Assembly: GCA_013268835.1 (NCBI GenBank)
Contig: JABFSX010000012.1
Span: 1-64,000 of the forward strand
Direction of reading: 5' to 3'
DNA length: 64,000 bases
DNA from: Candidatus Altimarinota bacterium
GTDB lineage: Bacteria; Patescibacteriota; Gracilibacteria; BD1-5; UBA2023
Every line of letters begins with the position of its first letter. Within the stretch, counting starts at the first letter, position 1. Below, in pieces: positions 55,458 to 64,000 of this stretch. The notes below the pieces were generated by a model, which was not told the DNA's origin, did not search any database, and saw only the letters and a list, made by a program, of their open reading frames with translations. Position numbers and translations under genes: made by a program.

Positions 55458-55697
55458 ATGTATCCAACAATTATTACAAACTCACTTGAAATCAATACAA
55501 CATATATCTCTAGCCTTCTTTTTAAGGCTAGTTCAGGAGAAATAGATACTGAGAATATCTCAAATGATCCTGAAAAATTCAATGATCAAATTCAGTTATG
55601 AATATTTGATAAACTCATGGAGCTATGATTAGTCTCCTATGTTGATATGGAAGACACTATGATCCTTCAATTTGATTCAAGGTTTATTCTTATTTAA
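55458..55697 (+). CDS. Small acidic array protein 2 (MYP family), 79 aa
   Basis: Paralogue of its neighbours: MYPTIITNSLEINTTYISSL, an acidic middle (EIDTENISNDPEKF), IQLGIFDKLMELGLVSYV and a C-terminal strand. Two TGA glycines. Same leader type (TAACTTTTTAAACACATG). Confidence 0.7.
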
Positions 55698-55717
55698 TTT
55701 TTAACTTTTTATAACAT

Positions 55718-55969
55718 ATGTATCCAACAATTGTCACAAGCTCATTTCAATTCAATGCTCAATATTTTAGTAAACTACTAACTTTACTTACTCTTGATGA
55801 TGAAGAATTCAAGGCATCATTTGATTTTAAGAAACCTGAATCATTGAATGACTTTTTGCAACTTCAATCTTTAATTTGATTAATTGATATCTGAATAGTT
55901 GAGCTAGAGGAAGCTCCTAACTGAACAATGGTAAAGGTAAAAAGTGAATTCTTTAATCCTCCCTGCTAA
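55718..55969 (+). CDS. Small acidic array protein 3 (MYP family), 83 aa
   Basis: MYPTIVTSSFQFNAQYFSKL, then DDEEFKASFDFKKPESLNDF and LQLQSLIGLIDIGIVELEEAP, over half identical to copy 1. Three or four TGA glycines. Leader ATTTTTAACTTTTTATAACAT. Confidence 0.72.
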
Positions 55970-56020
55970 TTTCACTACCAGAAATAATTCCTAATATTTA
56001 ATTTTTAACTTTTTATACAT

Positions 56021-56284
56021 ATGTATCCAAATATTATTACAGATACCTGAGAATATAATGTTCCTTACATTAATAAACTTCTTGATTTGGGAACACTTGA
56101 TGAAGATGAATTTAAGAGAGTATTTAATGATTCAGATCCTGAATGCCACCATAACTATATGCAACTTTTGGCTCTTGGTATATTAATACAGTCTTGAAGC
56201 ATACAAGTTACTGAGTATGGGGACTCCCTTAGAATTGAAACAGATGAAAATAATGAATCAATTAGCTTCACATTTTATATTTAG
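56021..56284 (+). CDS. Small acidic array protein 4 (MYP family), 87 aa
   Basis: MYPNIITDTGEYNVPYINKL, an acidic block (LDEDEFKRVFNDSDPE), YMQLLALGILIQSGSIQV and a C-terminal strand pair. TGA glycines at DTG and QSG. Leader nearly identical to copy 3. TAG stop. Confidence 0.7.
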
Positions 56285-56341
56285 TACATGAGTAGTCCAA
56301 CTATTTCATTTTAACCATTTAATTTTATAACTTTTAAAAAT

Positions 56342-56596
56342 ATGTATTCAACAATTATAACCCCTACATTTAAACTTGATGCTAACTATATCACAAAGCT
56401 TCTTTGATTGATAAGTAAAATACCACACTGAACTTATGTTGAACTGGATGATGATGATCTTACTGAGGAAGAACAGCATGACTATATACAGGCACTATTC
56501 CTACAAGTTCTTTTTCAAAGTGGCATACTTTGTGCTACTGAAAACAGCCCCTGAGATTGTAGTATCAATACCAATCTTCCTAATCTTACTTTCTAA
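56342..56596 (+). CDS. Small acidic array protein 5 (MYP family), 84 aa
   Basis: Most diverged copy: MYSTIITPTFKLDANYITKL, acidic LDDDDLTEEEQHDYIQAL and FLQVLFQSGILCATE. Keeps the two-helix plus hairpin pattern. Leader TTTAATTTTATAACTTTTAA. Confidence 0.68.
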
Positions 56597-56608
56597 TTTT
56601 TAATTTTT

Positions 56609-57004
56609 ATGACAAGCATGACACTTGATGATGCCTACAGTATTGTAGATGATAATTTTTCTCAAACTAAGCTAGTAAACAATCTTATAGATGACTGATT
56701 AATTAGTCCATCATTAATAGAATATTATATAGCTGATCTTGATGATGAAGAAGAGGAGAGTGGGGAATGGGAGAGGACTTTTGATATCTATGAATGGCTA
56801 GTATTCCCAAGATTATGGGATTCAGATTATGAAAAACTTATCCAAGCATGAATTCCTGTTCTCAAGACAGAGTATGGTAACTGGGTTGGTACAACTTCTT
56901 ATGGAAGCCACTATGATATCCAGATTTATCCAAATCTCATAAAAGCACTCTTCAATATAGATACTGATTATCAGGGAATTAGAGCTATGAAGAAAGGCAG
57001 ATAA
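56609..57004 (+). CDS. Array protein of the WVGxTSxGSHYD family, 131 aa
   Basis: Acidic soluble protein with a helical N-terminus (DDAYSIVDDNFSQTKLVNNL), an extremely acidic loop, and a conserved C-terminal block EYGNWVGTTSYGSHYDIQIYP then LIKALFNIDTDYQ. A paralogue with the same block is at 58148. Family unknown to me. Only 12 bp after the previous gene, so one transcript. Confidence 0.7.
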
Positions 57005-57062
57005 AAATAATTGTTCCAGATTTATATTAATTCATTTATTTCCTATCCATAACATTCACTAT

Positions 57063-57425
57063 ATGAACAATAACATTTTTCCAGTATTATCACCACTTTC
57101 TAATACTGATGGCTATATTTTATTCTGAAAATATAAAATGCTACAATCTATATTTTTAGAAAAAACAGACCTTAGGATTGAAGAACTTCAGGATGTATTC
57201 ATAATTTTCTATGAATGGAGTATTAAGTTTAATGAAATTATGGAACAAATTAGAGATTGGTGACTGAAGGATGATGATGCACTAAAAATGATACATAAAT
57301 TTACTCCAAAATTTAATAATTTTCTTTATGAGGCATACTTCACTTTTCTCACACTTATAAAGAATCTTAATGGTCACATTACAGTGGAGGATCTCTATAA
57401 ATTAGTAGGTAATTTAAGAGCATAA
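57063..57425 (+). CDS. Array protein of the MNN/VEDLYKL family, 120 aa
   Basis: Helical soluble protein: MNNNIFPVLSPLSNTDGYIL, a helix with RIEELQDVFIIFYEWSIKF, and a final TVEDLYKLVGNLRA. Same length and layout as the protein at 57613 (ELQKIFLIFEKWHTDAIKI, VEDIYKLIQANK). Two TGA glycines. Function unknown. Confidence 0.68.
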
Positions 57426-57464
57426 TTTTATAGATATCCTTCAGAATAAGCTGATTGCTCATAT

Positions 57465-57487
57465 ACAAAAGTAATAAAAGTCACCAT
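57465..57487. repeat. 23-bp repeat, copy 1
   Basis: ACAAAAGTAATAAAAGTCAC followed by CAT, identical to 58015-58037, here without the following long hairpin. The rest of 57426-57612 shows no gene. Confidence 0.75.
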
Positions 57488-57612
57488 CTGCTCTCAAGAG
57501 ACAGATTAGATACTTTATCAGGGCTGGTATCAAAGCTACTAAGAACAATATTCAAATGACATATTAGATCAATAGTTCCTCACATTTTTTACTTTAATTA
57601 ATTTTTAAACTT

Positions 57613-57975
57613 ATGAACAATACAAAATTCCATACATTCCCAGCATCAACTCAATTGAGTGATTACTCTTTTCCTTGAAAAGTCTTAATAGTAAACTCTG
57701 TTTTCATGGAAAAAGCAAAATTACAAGATGAAGAGCTTCAAAAAATATTTTTAATCTTTGAGAAGTGGCATACTGATGCTATTAAAATTATGCAATCAGA
57801 CTCTCCTAAAGAATATAAGGGTGTTGAAATCTTTAAGCTCACTGATGCTATAGTCTCAAAATTCAGTAAACCACATTATAAAACCTACTTCCAAATCCTA
57901 ATTATGATTGTAGGTTGCCATGATTTATCCTTAAAAGTGGAGGATATTTATAAGCTCATTCAAGCTAATAAATAA
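57613..57975 (+). CDS. Array protein of the MNN/VEDLYKL family, 120 aa, paralogue
   Basis: MNNTKFHTFPASTQLSDYSF, helix LQDEELQKIFLIFEKWHTDA, then YKTYFQILIMIVGCHDLSLK and VEDIYKLIQANK. Aligns end to end with the 57063 protein at low identity. One TGA glycine. Same leader style. Followed by the 58015 hairpin element, which can end transcription. Confidence 0.68.
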
Positions 57976-58014
57976 TTTCTAGAATTTCAATAGTTTCCTT
58001 GAAATGTTTCAATA

Positions 58015-58134
58015 ACAAAAGTAATAAAAGTCACCATGAATCATAACAATCAGTTAAAAAAGCAAGGTAGTACACAGTCTCCACCTTGCTTTTTTCTGTT
58101 TCTGATTGTTGGAAGTACGGGTGCTTTTTATTAC
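58015..58134. repeat. ~120-bp nested inverted-repeat element with 23-bp repeat at its left end
   Basis: Three nested pairings: outer GTAATAAAAGTCACC (58021-58035) with GGTGCTTTTTATTAC (58120-58134, one mismatch region); middle CAATCAG (58047-58053) with CTGATTG (58102-58108); inner AAAAAAGCAAGGT (58056-58068) with ACCTTGCTTTTTT (58083-58095). The inner stem ends in a T-run and can act as a terminator. The whole looks like a folded RNA or a miniature mobile element. Confidence 0.65.
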
Positions 58135-58147
58135 TAACTTTTCTTAT

Positions 58148-58522
58148 ATGAAAGCATTATCTCCTAAATATCTCTCTCATTACTACAAATATGTTAGTTC
58201 ACATATAAATCAAACCATGCTTGTAGATGAACTTCTGAAAAAATATATCATTCCTTATGATGATATACAGTGAATCTACAACGAAGAAACTGAAGAATAT
58301 ACAGAAGTATATCAATGGCTTATATTCAATAACTTTGATTCTCAAGATTATAGTAAGCTTATTGCCAATAATATTCCTGTAATTCAATCTGAATATGAGA
58401 CTTGGGTTGGCATTACTTCATTTTGAAGTCATTATGATCTCTATGTATATCCGCAGATTATTAATGTTTTATTTGATACAGATATTTCTTATGAAGATAT
58501 TGAAAATATGCAGACTTCATAG
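58148..58522 (+). CDS. Array protein of the WVGxTSxGSHYD family, 124 aa, paralogue
   Basis: Helical N-terminus (HINQTMLVDELLKKYIIPYD), acidic loop, EVYQWLIFNNFDSQDYSKLI and conserved block EYETWVGITSFGSHYDLYVYP then IINVLFDTDISYEDIENM, clearly related to the protein at 56609. Two TGA glycines. TAG stop. Confidence 0.7.
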
Positions 58523-58541
58523 TCTGTACATTTTATAACTA

Positions 58542-58569
58542 TTGACACATATTACTATAATAGTATAGT
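58542..58569 (+). promoter_or_regulatory. Promoter of the 58595 gene
   Basis: TTGACA (58542-58547), 16-bp spacer, TATAGT (58564-58569), 25 bp before the ATG. Confidence 0.6.
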
Positions 58570-58594
58570 AAATACACTGAATAACTTCATCAAG

Positions 58595-59107
58595 ATGAAC
58601 TGGAAAAGAAAGATCTTCAAAGAACATATAAAAGAGACCATATTTGCCACGGTATTTTCTCTTACATTTGCACTTGTATTAATGGTTGCAAATTTCTTCT
58701 TTGATTGGAATTTTGATTGGGAAGAGATCGATCCTATTGAGATGCCTCCACTATGGATTCGTGGTGTAGCAAGCTTCTTTACATGGTTTACTCTATGAAA
58801 TTGGTTATTTAACCTCTACTTTTATAAAGTGTTGTACTGGATCTGCAAACTGTTTGGAATTAGATATTCTGAATATAAGAAGTTAAAACAAAAGATATGG
58901 GTATGACTCATGCTGTTGGTAACATTTGTATTAATTCCTCTGATAGTTGATATTCTAAATTCACTTATATCGATTCTCTTCAATATTTTTCAATTTTTGA
59001 TTTCCACAATTCCATATATGGGAATATCAGCAACTATATCAGCAGTGGTAGTACTATCTTATATTTACATTACGAAGAAAGAAGCATTTGTAATTCATAA
59101 AAAATAA
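58595..59107 (+). CDS. Polytopic membrane protein, 170 aa
   Basis: Unrecognised. Amphipathic basic start (MNWKRKIFKEHIKE), a first helix (~16-35), an acidic-aromatic loop (FFDWNFDWEEIDPIEMPPLW), then helices near 55-75, 102-125 and 128-160, and a basic tail. Only two TGA glycines. It has its own promoter and is followed by a 31-aa gene. Confidence 0.65.
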
Positions 59108-59119
59108 TATTTTAAACGT

Positions 59120-59215
59120 ATGGATAAGCAGGAAGAGCAAAGACTTATAAATGAAGCCCTGTATGGGCTTATAGAAGTTTTTCAAGAAATAGATCTCAAA
59201 AAGGAATTAGAGTAA
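59120..59215 (+). CDS. 31-aa acidic peptide
   Basis: MDKQEEQRLINEALYGLIEV then FQEIDLKKELE, a single amphipathic helix, 12 bp after the membrane protein gene. Short, so support is from position and codon pattern only. Confidence 0.4.
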   Translation: MDKQEEQRLINEALYGLIEVFQEIDLKKELE

Positions 59216-59233
59216 TGAATTAATAAAGCTAGA

Positions 59234-62200
59234 TTAGAGTATATTCTCCTTTAGTATATATCCGATTACAGAACCTTTTTCAATGAGAAAGTCTAGCATA
59301 ACTAAAACGCCTTCTTTTATCTGTTTATTTTTTCTTACTAGTTCCCGATTATTATAGATATACTTTCTAATATTATTCTCAAGATAATAAATCGTATTTA
59401 CTTCTAATTTTGCTGTAAATAAATCTTTATTAGCTCTTAGCATATTTGATACCCATAAAACCCCTTCATCTAAATAAATGCTACCAATATCAGTTAATAG
59501 TTTTAAAATCGAGTAGAATGTGGATGGACAATGACCAATTTTTTGTGACATTTCTTTAAAGAAATCTTTATTTTCATCTTTTAATGTATGCCAACTTGTT
59601 GTTGTTTCTGGCCATTTAACTGTAGCGAAAAGATAATTCCTCACTATTTTCTCAGTATACCAATAACTATCGCCATCTTTGCAAATTCCAATTATCTTTT
59701 CCTTGAATAGTTTCCAAACCATCCAAAAGTTACTATAAGCATTTAATTGATCTTCCGCTAAGATGAACTGCTCAAATAGGTCAGCAAATATTTCCGAGTT
59801 ATTAAAATTATCAATAAACGGCTTTAAATTCCCTTCGATTTCTTCCTGCCCGCTACTTAATACAAAGTAAGCTAACTTTTTAAAAAAGTCATACTTAATC
59901 ATATAATCAATTTTATCATCTTTGTCATCAGAAGTTAGTTCTTCAGCAAAAGTAGAAATGATTTCTTCGACAATCTTTTTATGATCTTCATTTTCAGTTT
60001 TTAATGGAATTACTTGAAAAGCTGTTCTTAAAGACGAGAGTTTCATCTCTTTAATATCTTTACAGTCTTCTCGAGTGATTTTATTTTCTAGTAATTTTTG
60101 TAAATCACTCTCATATTCTTCTATAAATTTTTCAAACGGTTGAGCTTCATGAGGGCTATAGATTCACTTTTTATGATTTTCTTCACGCAATTTTTGTCTC
60201 AATTCTTCATATTTTGGCTTCAGTAATAAATATCCAAACAGCAATGATTGAGCATCTTGAAAATTATCTTTCCATAATTTGTGAACTGCATTTATAGAGT
60301 AATGGTTAAATTTACCTCCGCCCATACCAATTGGATGGTCATCAAACAGAGTGAGTAATAATATTATTTTAATCCTATTTTTTTCTTTTGGAAATTGCTT
60401 TATTAAGACTGGGAGAACCGAAATAGCGGATTCTAATCCATCAGAAATTTGGTACTGATAATTTGGTTTTAGAGAAGATGAAGCTACTTCTAAAACAATA
60501 TCTTTACAAAAATTGATTTCTCGTTGAGAAATTTTGTCTGAAAGATCTCTTATTAAAACTGAACAGACTTCTCCTGGTATTGAATAATTAAAAAGATAAA
60601 AACTCTCATCTTCTGTATCCCCAAACTGTAAGTGTTGTGGTTTTTTTATAACTTTTAGCTTTGATATAATTTCTTTTATTTCCTTTAGAACAAGCTTTGG
60701 ATTTTTTTCATATTGTTCATATTTTTTATATTCATCTTCATTTTTTATTCTATAGTATGCCCACATTTTTAAACTAGTATACTGCATTGGGGTAGAGCTT
60801 CTTTTTACGGATTCTTCACTTATTTCTTTTAATTTTGGTTCAATCTCAGGGTTGAAGTGTATTTCAGTGCCTTCCTCTGTTTCTTTTGTTGAAAGTTTCA
60901 TTTTTCTATAATCCATTCTTGCAAGAAACATTCTCCAAGTTTGATCTGATTCGGTTTGTTTTTCTTCATCCGGAAGTTCTTTATAATAATTATCTAAGAC
61001 TTCCCAAAGTGCCCCTTGTCTCTCCTTTACTTGTTCCTCAGTTATATTTCCATTCTTGAATACCTGATATTGCAAGAACAAGTTTTCTAAATGCCATCAT
61101 CTATGCTTAGCATCACATGCTTTTAGTCTTTCGTTTTCGTATATTTCATTTTTTGAATTAATCCCAAAACTATCTTTTAACATTAAAAGTTGACTCTTCT
61201 GGCCTTGATCCAATACCCATCTACTTGTTTCGTAAAGAAAAAATTCTTTAGTCTGAAAAAGAACTTTTGCTACATTGAAGGTTTTATCTGGAAATGCCAA
61301 TACAATACTTGTTACTACGGCTGAAATTGATGCTGATTTCGAGTTTTTGAGCAAATATATCAACCAATATTCCAGAGTTTCAGATTTTGTTTTTTCCCCT
61401 CTTTCAAGAAAAAACTTCTCTAAAGCCATATGCATTGACTCTAGTACATGAGGAGCAACTTGAGTGCCTCTATAAGTACACCAAAGTCTATTAGATATAT
61501 ATTGCCTAATTGTTGTTTTATTATCTATTAAGACCTCTACTTCTTTAACTTCATATTTTGCAAATTGTGACTTCGAAAAAGCCTCAACCGATTTATTTGT
61601 GAATTCTAAAATAAAATCTATGGTTTCTTTTTGTGCAGATTGAATAAGCCAATAAATAGGAGTTTGATATGAGCTGGCAGGGAAATAATCAAGATGATCG
61701 TCTTCTATTTGAAAATACTGCTCAACCCCCATTCAGGAGTCTGAATGCCAGCCATCTTTTTCATCAGGTGTGTATGTCCAAAATAAATTTGCCAACTGCA
61801 AGATATATTCCGGAAGAACTTGAACTAGAGAAAAGCCTTCTAATTTTGTAAGTATGGTTTTTGATAATTCATAAAACGGGGCACTGTGATTTTTCCATTT
61901 ATTATTTAGTATCTCTTCAAATAAAACTTTTAGTTCATCTTTTATTTCAGATGAACCATAAAGAATTGTCTGAAATAGATTATCTTTTACATCATCCTCC
62001 CGAGAGAAATAAACACTCTTGTCTATAAGCCACTTATAATACTGTAGTGCAATAAGACTTGAAAGTCTTGTTGTTTCCCCGTTTTTAAATTTGCTATTCC
62101 AATCATGAATAACCGGCATTATGAAATAAATATTCTCAATCCCAATTGTTTTTAAGTTATCATAAACAAATTTAATAATACTTTCCCAACCTGTTCCTTT

Positions 62201-63994
62201 GGGTTTAGTAAGAACATATTTTATGGTAGATAAATCAACATCTTTTATGCCAAGTTGATTAAAGAAATCATTATCAATCTCTTTGCATGCTATTCTTAGC
62301 CAAAAAGTCGCTTTCTTTAGTAATTCCTGCTTATTTGCAAGCAATAAATCTTTGAAGTTATTAAAAAAATAATCAGAATAATCGGAAAGCAAGATCGAAA
62401 CCAGTATTTCATTTTTCCAAGATTGATCTATCGCATCATCACCTATAACTTCTTCGATAAAATTTCTAATCTCAATTTTTTCTAATAGAAGTTGCTCTGA
62501 AATCCAATTTCTAAAACTTCTACGAATAGATAGTGATTGCCCTATTTTATCAAAAAAAGATTGATTGCTTTCCTTGTTGGAAAACTCTTTTTTTATGATT
62601 TTTTCCAAAGCCCATTCTTCGTAGATATCATGTGTAATAAAATATCCTTTATCATCTTCATATCCTAAAATTCCATCCCCAACTAATTCATTTAAAATGA
62701 TAGATTCACAATCTTCTGGTGTAACAAAGAAACTTCCTTTATTTGATCTTAAAAGTGAAATCTTTTGAAAACATTCAGATCTTGGAGGCTTAGCTTTGGT
62801 TATAGTTTTCTTCCAAAGCTCACTTTTGAATACTTCATAGTTTAATACTTCATCTGCTTTATAGTATCTTAAATATTCAGCAAGGTAGAATGGATTTCTA
62901 ATCAGCTCAAATAGCTTTTCATCTTTTGGTAACTGAAAAAAATATTGTTTTGAAAGGCCTTGGAGCTGATTTTTATCTAAATTCTGTATCGAAATATTCG
63001 ATGGAATTATTTTGTAAATCTCAAAAAAGAGATAATTTAAATCTTCTAAGTAGTTATCTCTCGTTGTAAAAATAATTTTCCAATTATTTTGAGTAAGAAT
63101 AGATAAGATTTCCTTAAATGGGGCGGTGTTTTTGAGTTCTAATAATTTTTCTGCTGAGTCTATAACGATAATTTTTTCACCATCTTCTTGATGTACATTT
63201 ATAAATTCTTGAAAATTAAAATTTTTAAGAAAATCATTTATTGTTCTCAACTCAAATTCAGTTGCCTTAAACAAATAAAAAGGAAATTTTTCTCTTATTT
63301 CTTGATAAAGATTCTTAATAAGCGCTGTCTTTCCAGCCCCACCTGAACCGCTCAATACAATAACTTGTTGTTTAGTATCTTTTATGCTGGATAACTCTTT
63401 ATTTCTATCTATCTCAATAGCGTGACTATTAAAAACAATATTTGTCTGGATTTCCATGAAAATATTTTCTGCATGTACTCTTAGTTCTCCAATTAAATCA
63501 AAAATACTTTTATCGTTTGAAAAAAAGTGTTCTGCAATTTTTTCATTCTCAATACAAACAAAGGGGGATTCAAAAAACCAAGCACCCTTCCAAACAACTT
63601 CAATATTTTTATTTTTTGCATATTCTTCAACTTCTTCTTGTTCTTTTGTTTTCCTTTTGCTCTTAGAACTAGTTTCTGTCCAATCAATGGGTGTATAAAA
63701 GTATAACTGTGTTAACTCAGGATTTTTTGATTGTGATATATCAATTTTCTTCTTAAACTCCTCTTTATTAGAAGATAATTTATCATCTGTTGTATAAAAC
63801 TTGGCTTCCCATGAAATGTAGTTATCTCCAATTTTTACTGGATTCGTTTCCATACCAGATTGATTTTTGAAACGAAAAATACCTTTTTCTTTACCAAATT
63901 CTTTACAAAATAAGATATAACAAAGCCACTCAAAATTATCTTGAGGGTTTTCGCTAAATTTAGCCTTGAATATATCCCAGTCTGGCTTAATCAT
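59234..63994 (-). CDS. Avs-like nuclease-STAND NTPase, 1586 aa
   Basis: One protein joined across three TGA glycines (61733, 61097, 60164). Residues ~1-140 form a Mrr/PD-(D/E)xK-like nuclease: GMETNPVKIGDNYISWEAKF with E49 and E63-A-K65. The STAND NTPase follows: Walker A SGSGGAGKT (215-223), Walker B KIIVIDSAE (274-282), sensor IIFTTRD (307-313), then a winged-helix region. The remaining ~1100 residues are helical repeats, expected to sense a phage protein. Avs proteins oligomerise on target recognition and cut DNA. Only 3 of about 55 glycines are TGA, so it is probably a later arrival. The TAA stop is at 59234. The start lies 6 bp from the window edge. Confidence 0.85.
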
Positions 63995-64000
63995 AAATAT

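Noticed and set aside
59234-61732. Three separate genes (270, 305 and 211 aa) downstream of the STAND NTPase
   Set aside because: They are in one frame separated only by TGA, which is glycine here, so they are one protein.
1-64000. CRISPR array or cas genes
   Set aside because: No regularly spaced repeats and no Cas motifs were seen.

Overview
This window reads as a chromosome segment of a Candidate Phyla Radiation bacterium that uses genetic code 25 (UGA = glycine), i.e. the Gracilibacteria (BD1-5) or Absconditabacteria (SR1) lineage. Under the standard code almost every housekeeping gene breaks at in-frame TGA. Read as glycine, those TGAs restore conserved glycines in YidD, YbeY, RimO, Ddl, DnaA, DnaB, HsdM and the Walker A loop of an ABC ATPase. 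Every gene called here ends in TAA or TAG. The DNA is AT-rich and the genes are short and densely packed. All coordinates assume code 25.

Layout. 1-12.5 kb: housekeeping and envelope genes (yidD, murB, ybeY, tRNA-Phe, a solo asparaginase domain, rimO, ddl), a large LTD/PKD-like surface protein, a probable new ~215-nt structured RNA with its own promoter and terminator (9.53-9.78 kb), a Tic20/DUF4870-like protein and a Wzx-type flippase. 12.9-14.7 kb: two secreted-protein genes with no UGA glycines, probably recent arrivals. 14.8-20 kb: a polymerase-only DNA polymerase I, a PH-like membrane protein, HPF, RseP-type and PrsW-type proteases. 20-21.8 kb: small membrane proteins with a degenerating duplication. 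21.8-28.8 kb: tsaE and a type IV pilus cluster (PilN/PilO-like, PilC, four prepilin-like proteins), a Cys-rich secreted protein and a lipoprotein. 28.8-35.5 kb: dnaB, a TPR protein, rplS, dnaA, and a membrane protein/lipoprotein pair.

35.7-64 kb is an accessory, defence-rich region. It holds (i) a type I-like restriction-modification locus whose methylase carries an N-terminal HsdR_N-like nuclease domain, with HsdS, a small membrane protein and an OLD-like ATPase-TOPRIM protein and no separate HsdR; (ii) a ~10.3-kb putative integrative element bounded by a 28-bp exact direct repeat, carrying a three-gene ABC-3C-like conflict system (putative nuclease effector, middle component, SMC/Rad50-like ATPase with zinc hook), a possible small RNA, a rolling-circle-type Rep and a large serine recombinase; (iii) a tandem array of small paralogous acidic proteins with conserved leaders, possibly immunity or anti-defence factors; (iv) a 1586-aa nuclease-STAND NTPase resembling Avs antiviral sensors, in which only 3 of about 55 glycines are UGA.

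The main functional themes are replication/translation housekeeping, surface structures (pili, surface protein, glycan export, secreted CHAP-like enzyme) that fit an episymbiotic lifestyle, and a stacked set of anti-phage or mobile-element conflict systems. Glycine codon choice (UGA versus GGN) acts as an internal clock for how long each gene has lived in a code-25 genome.
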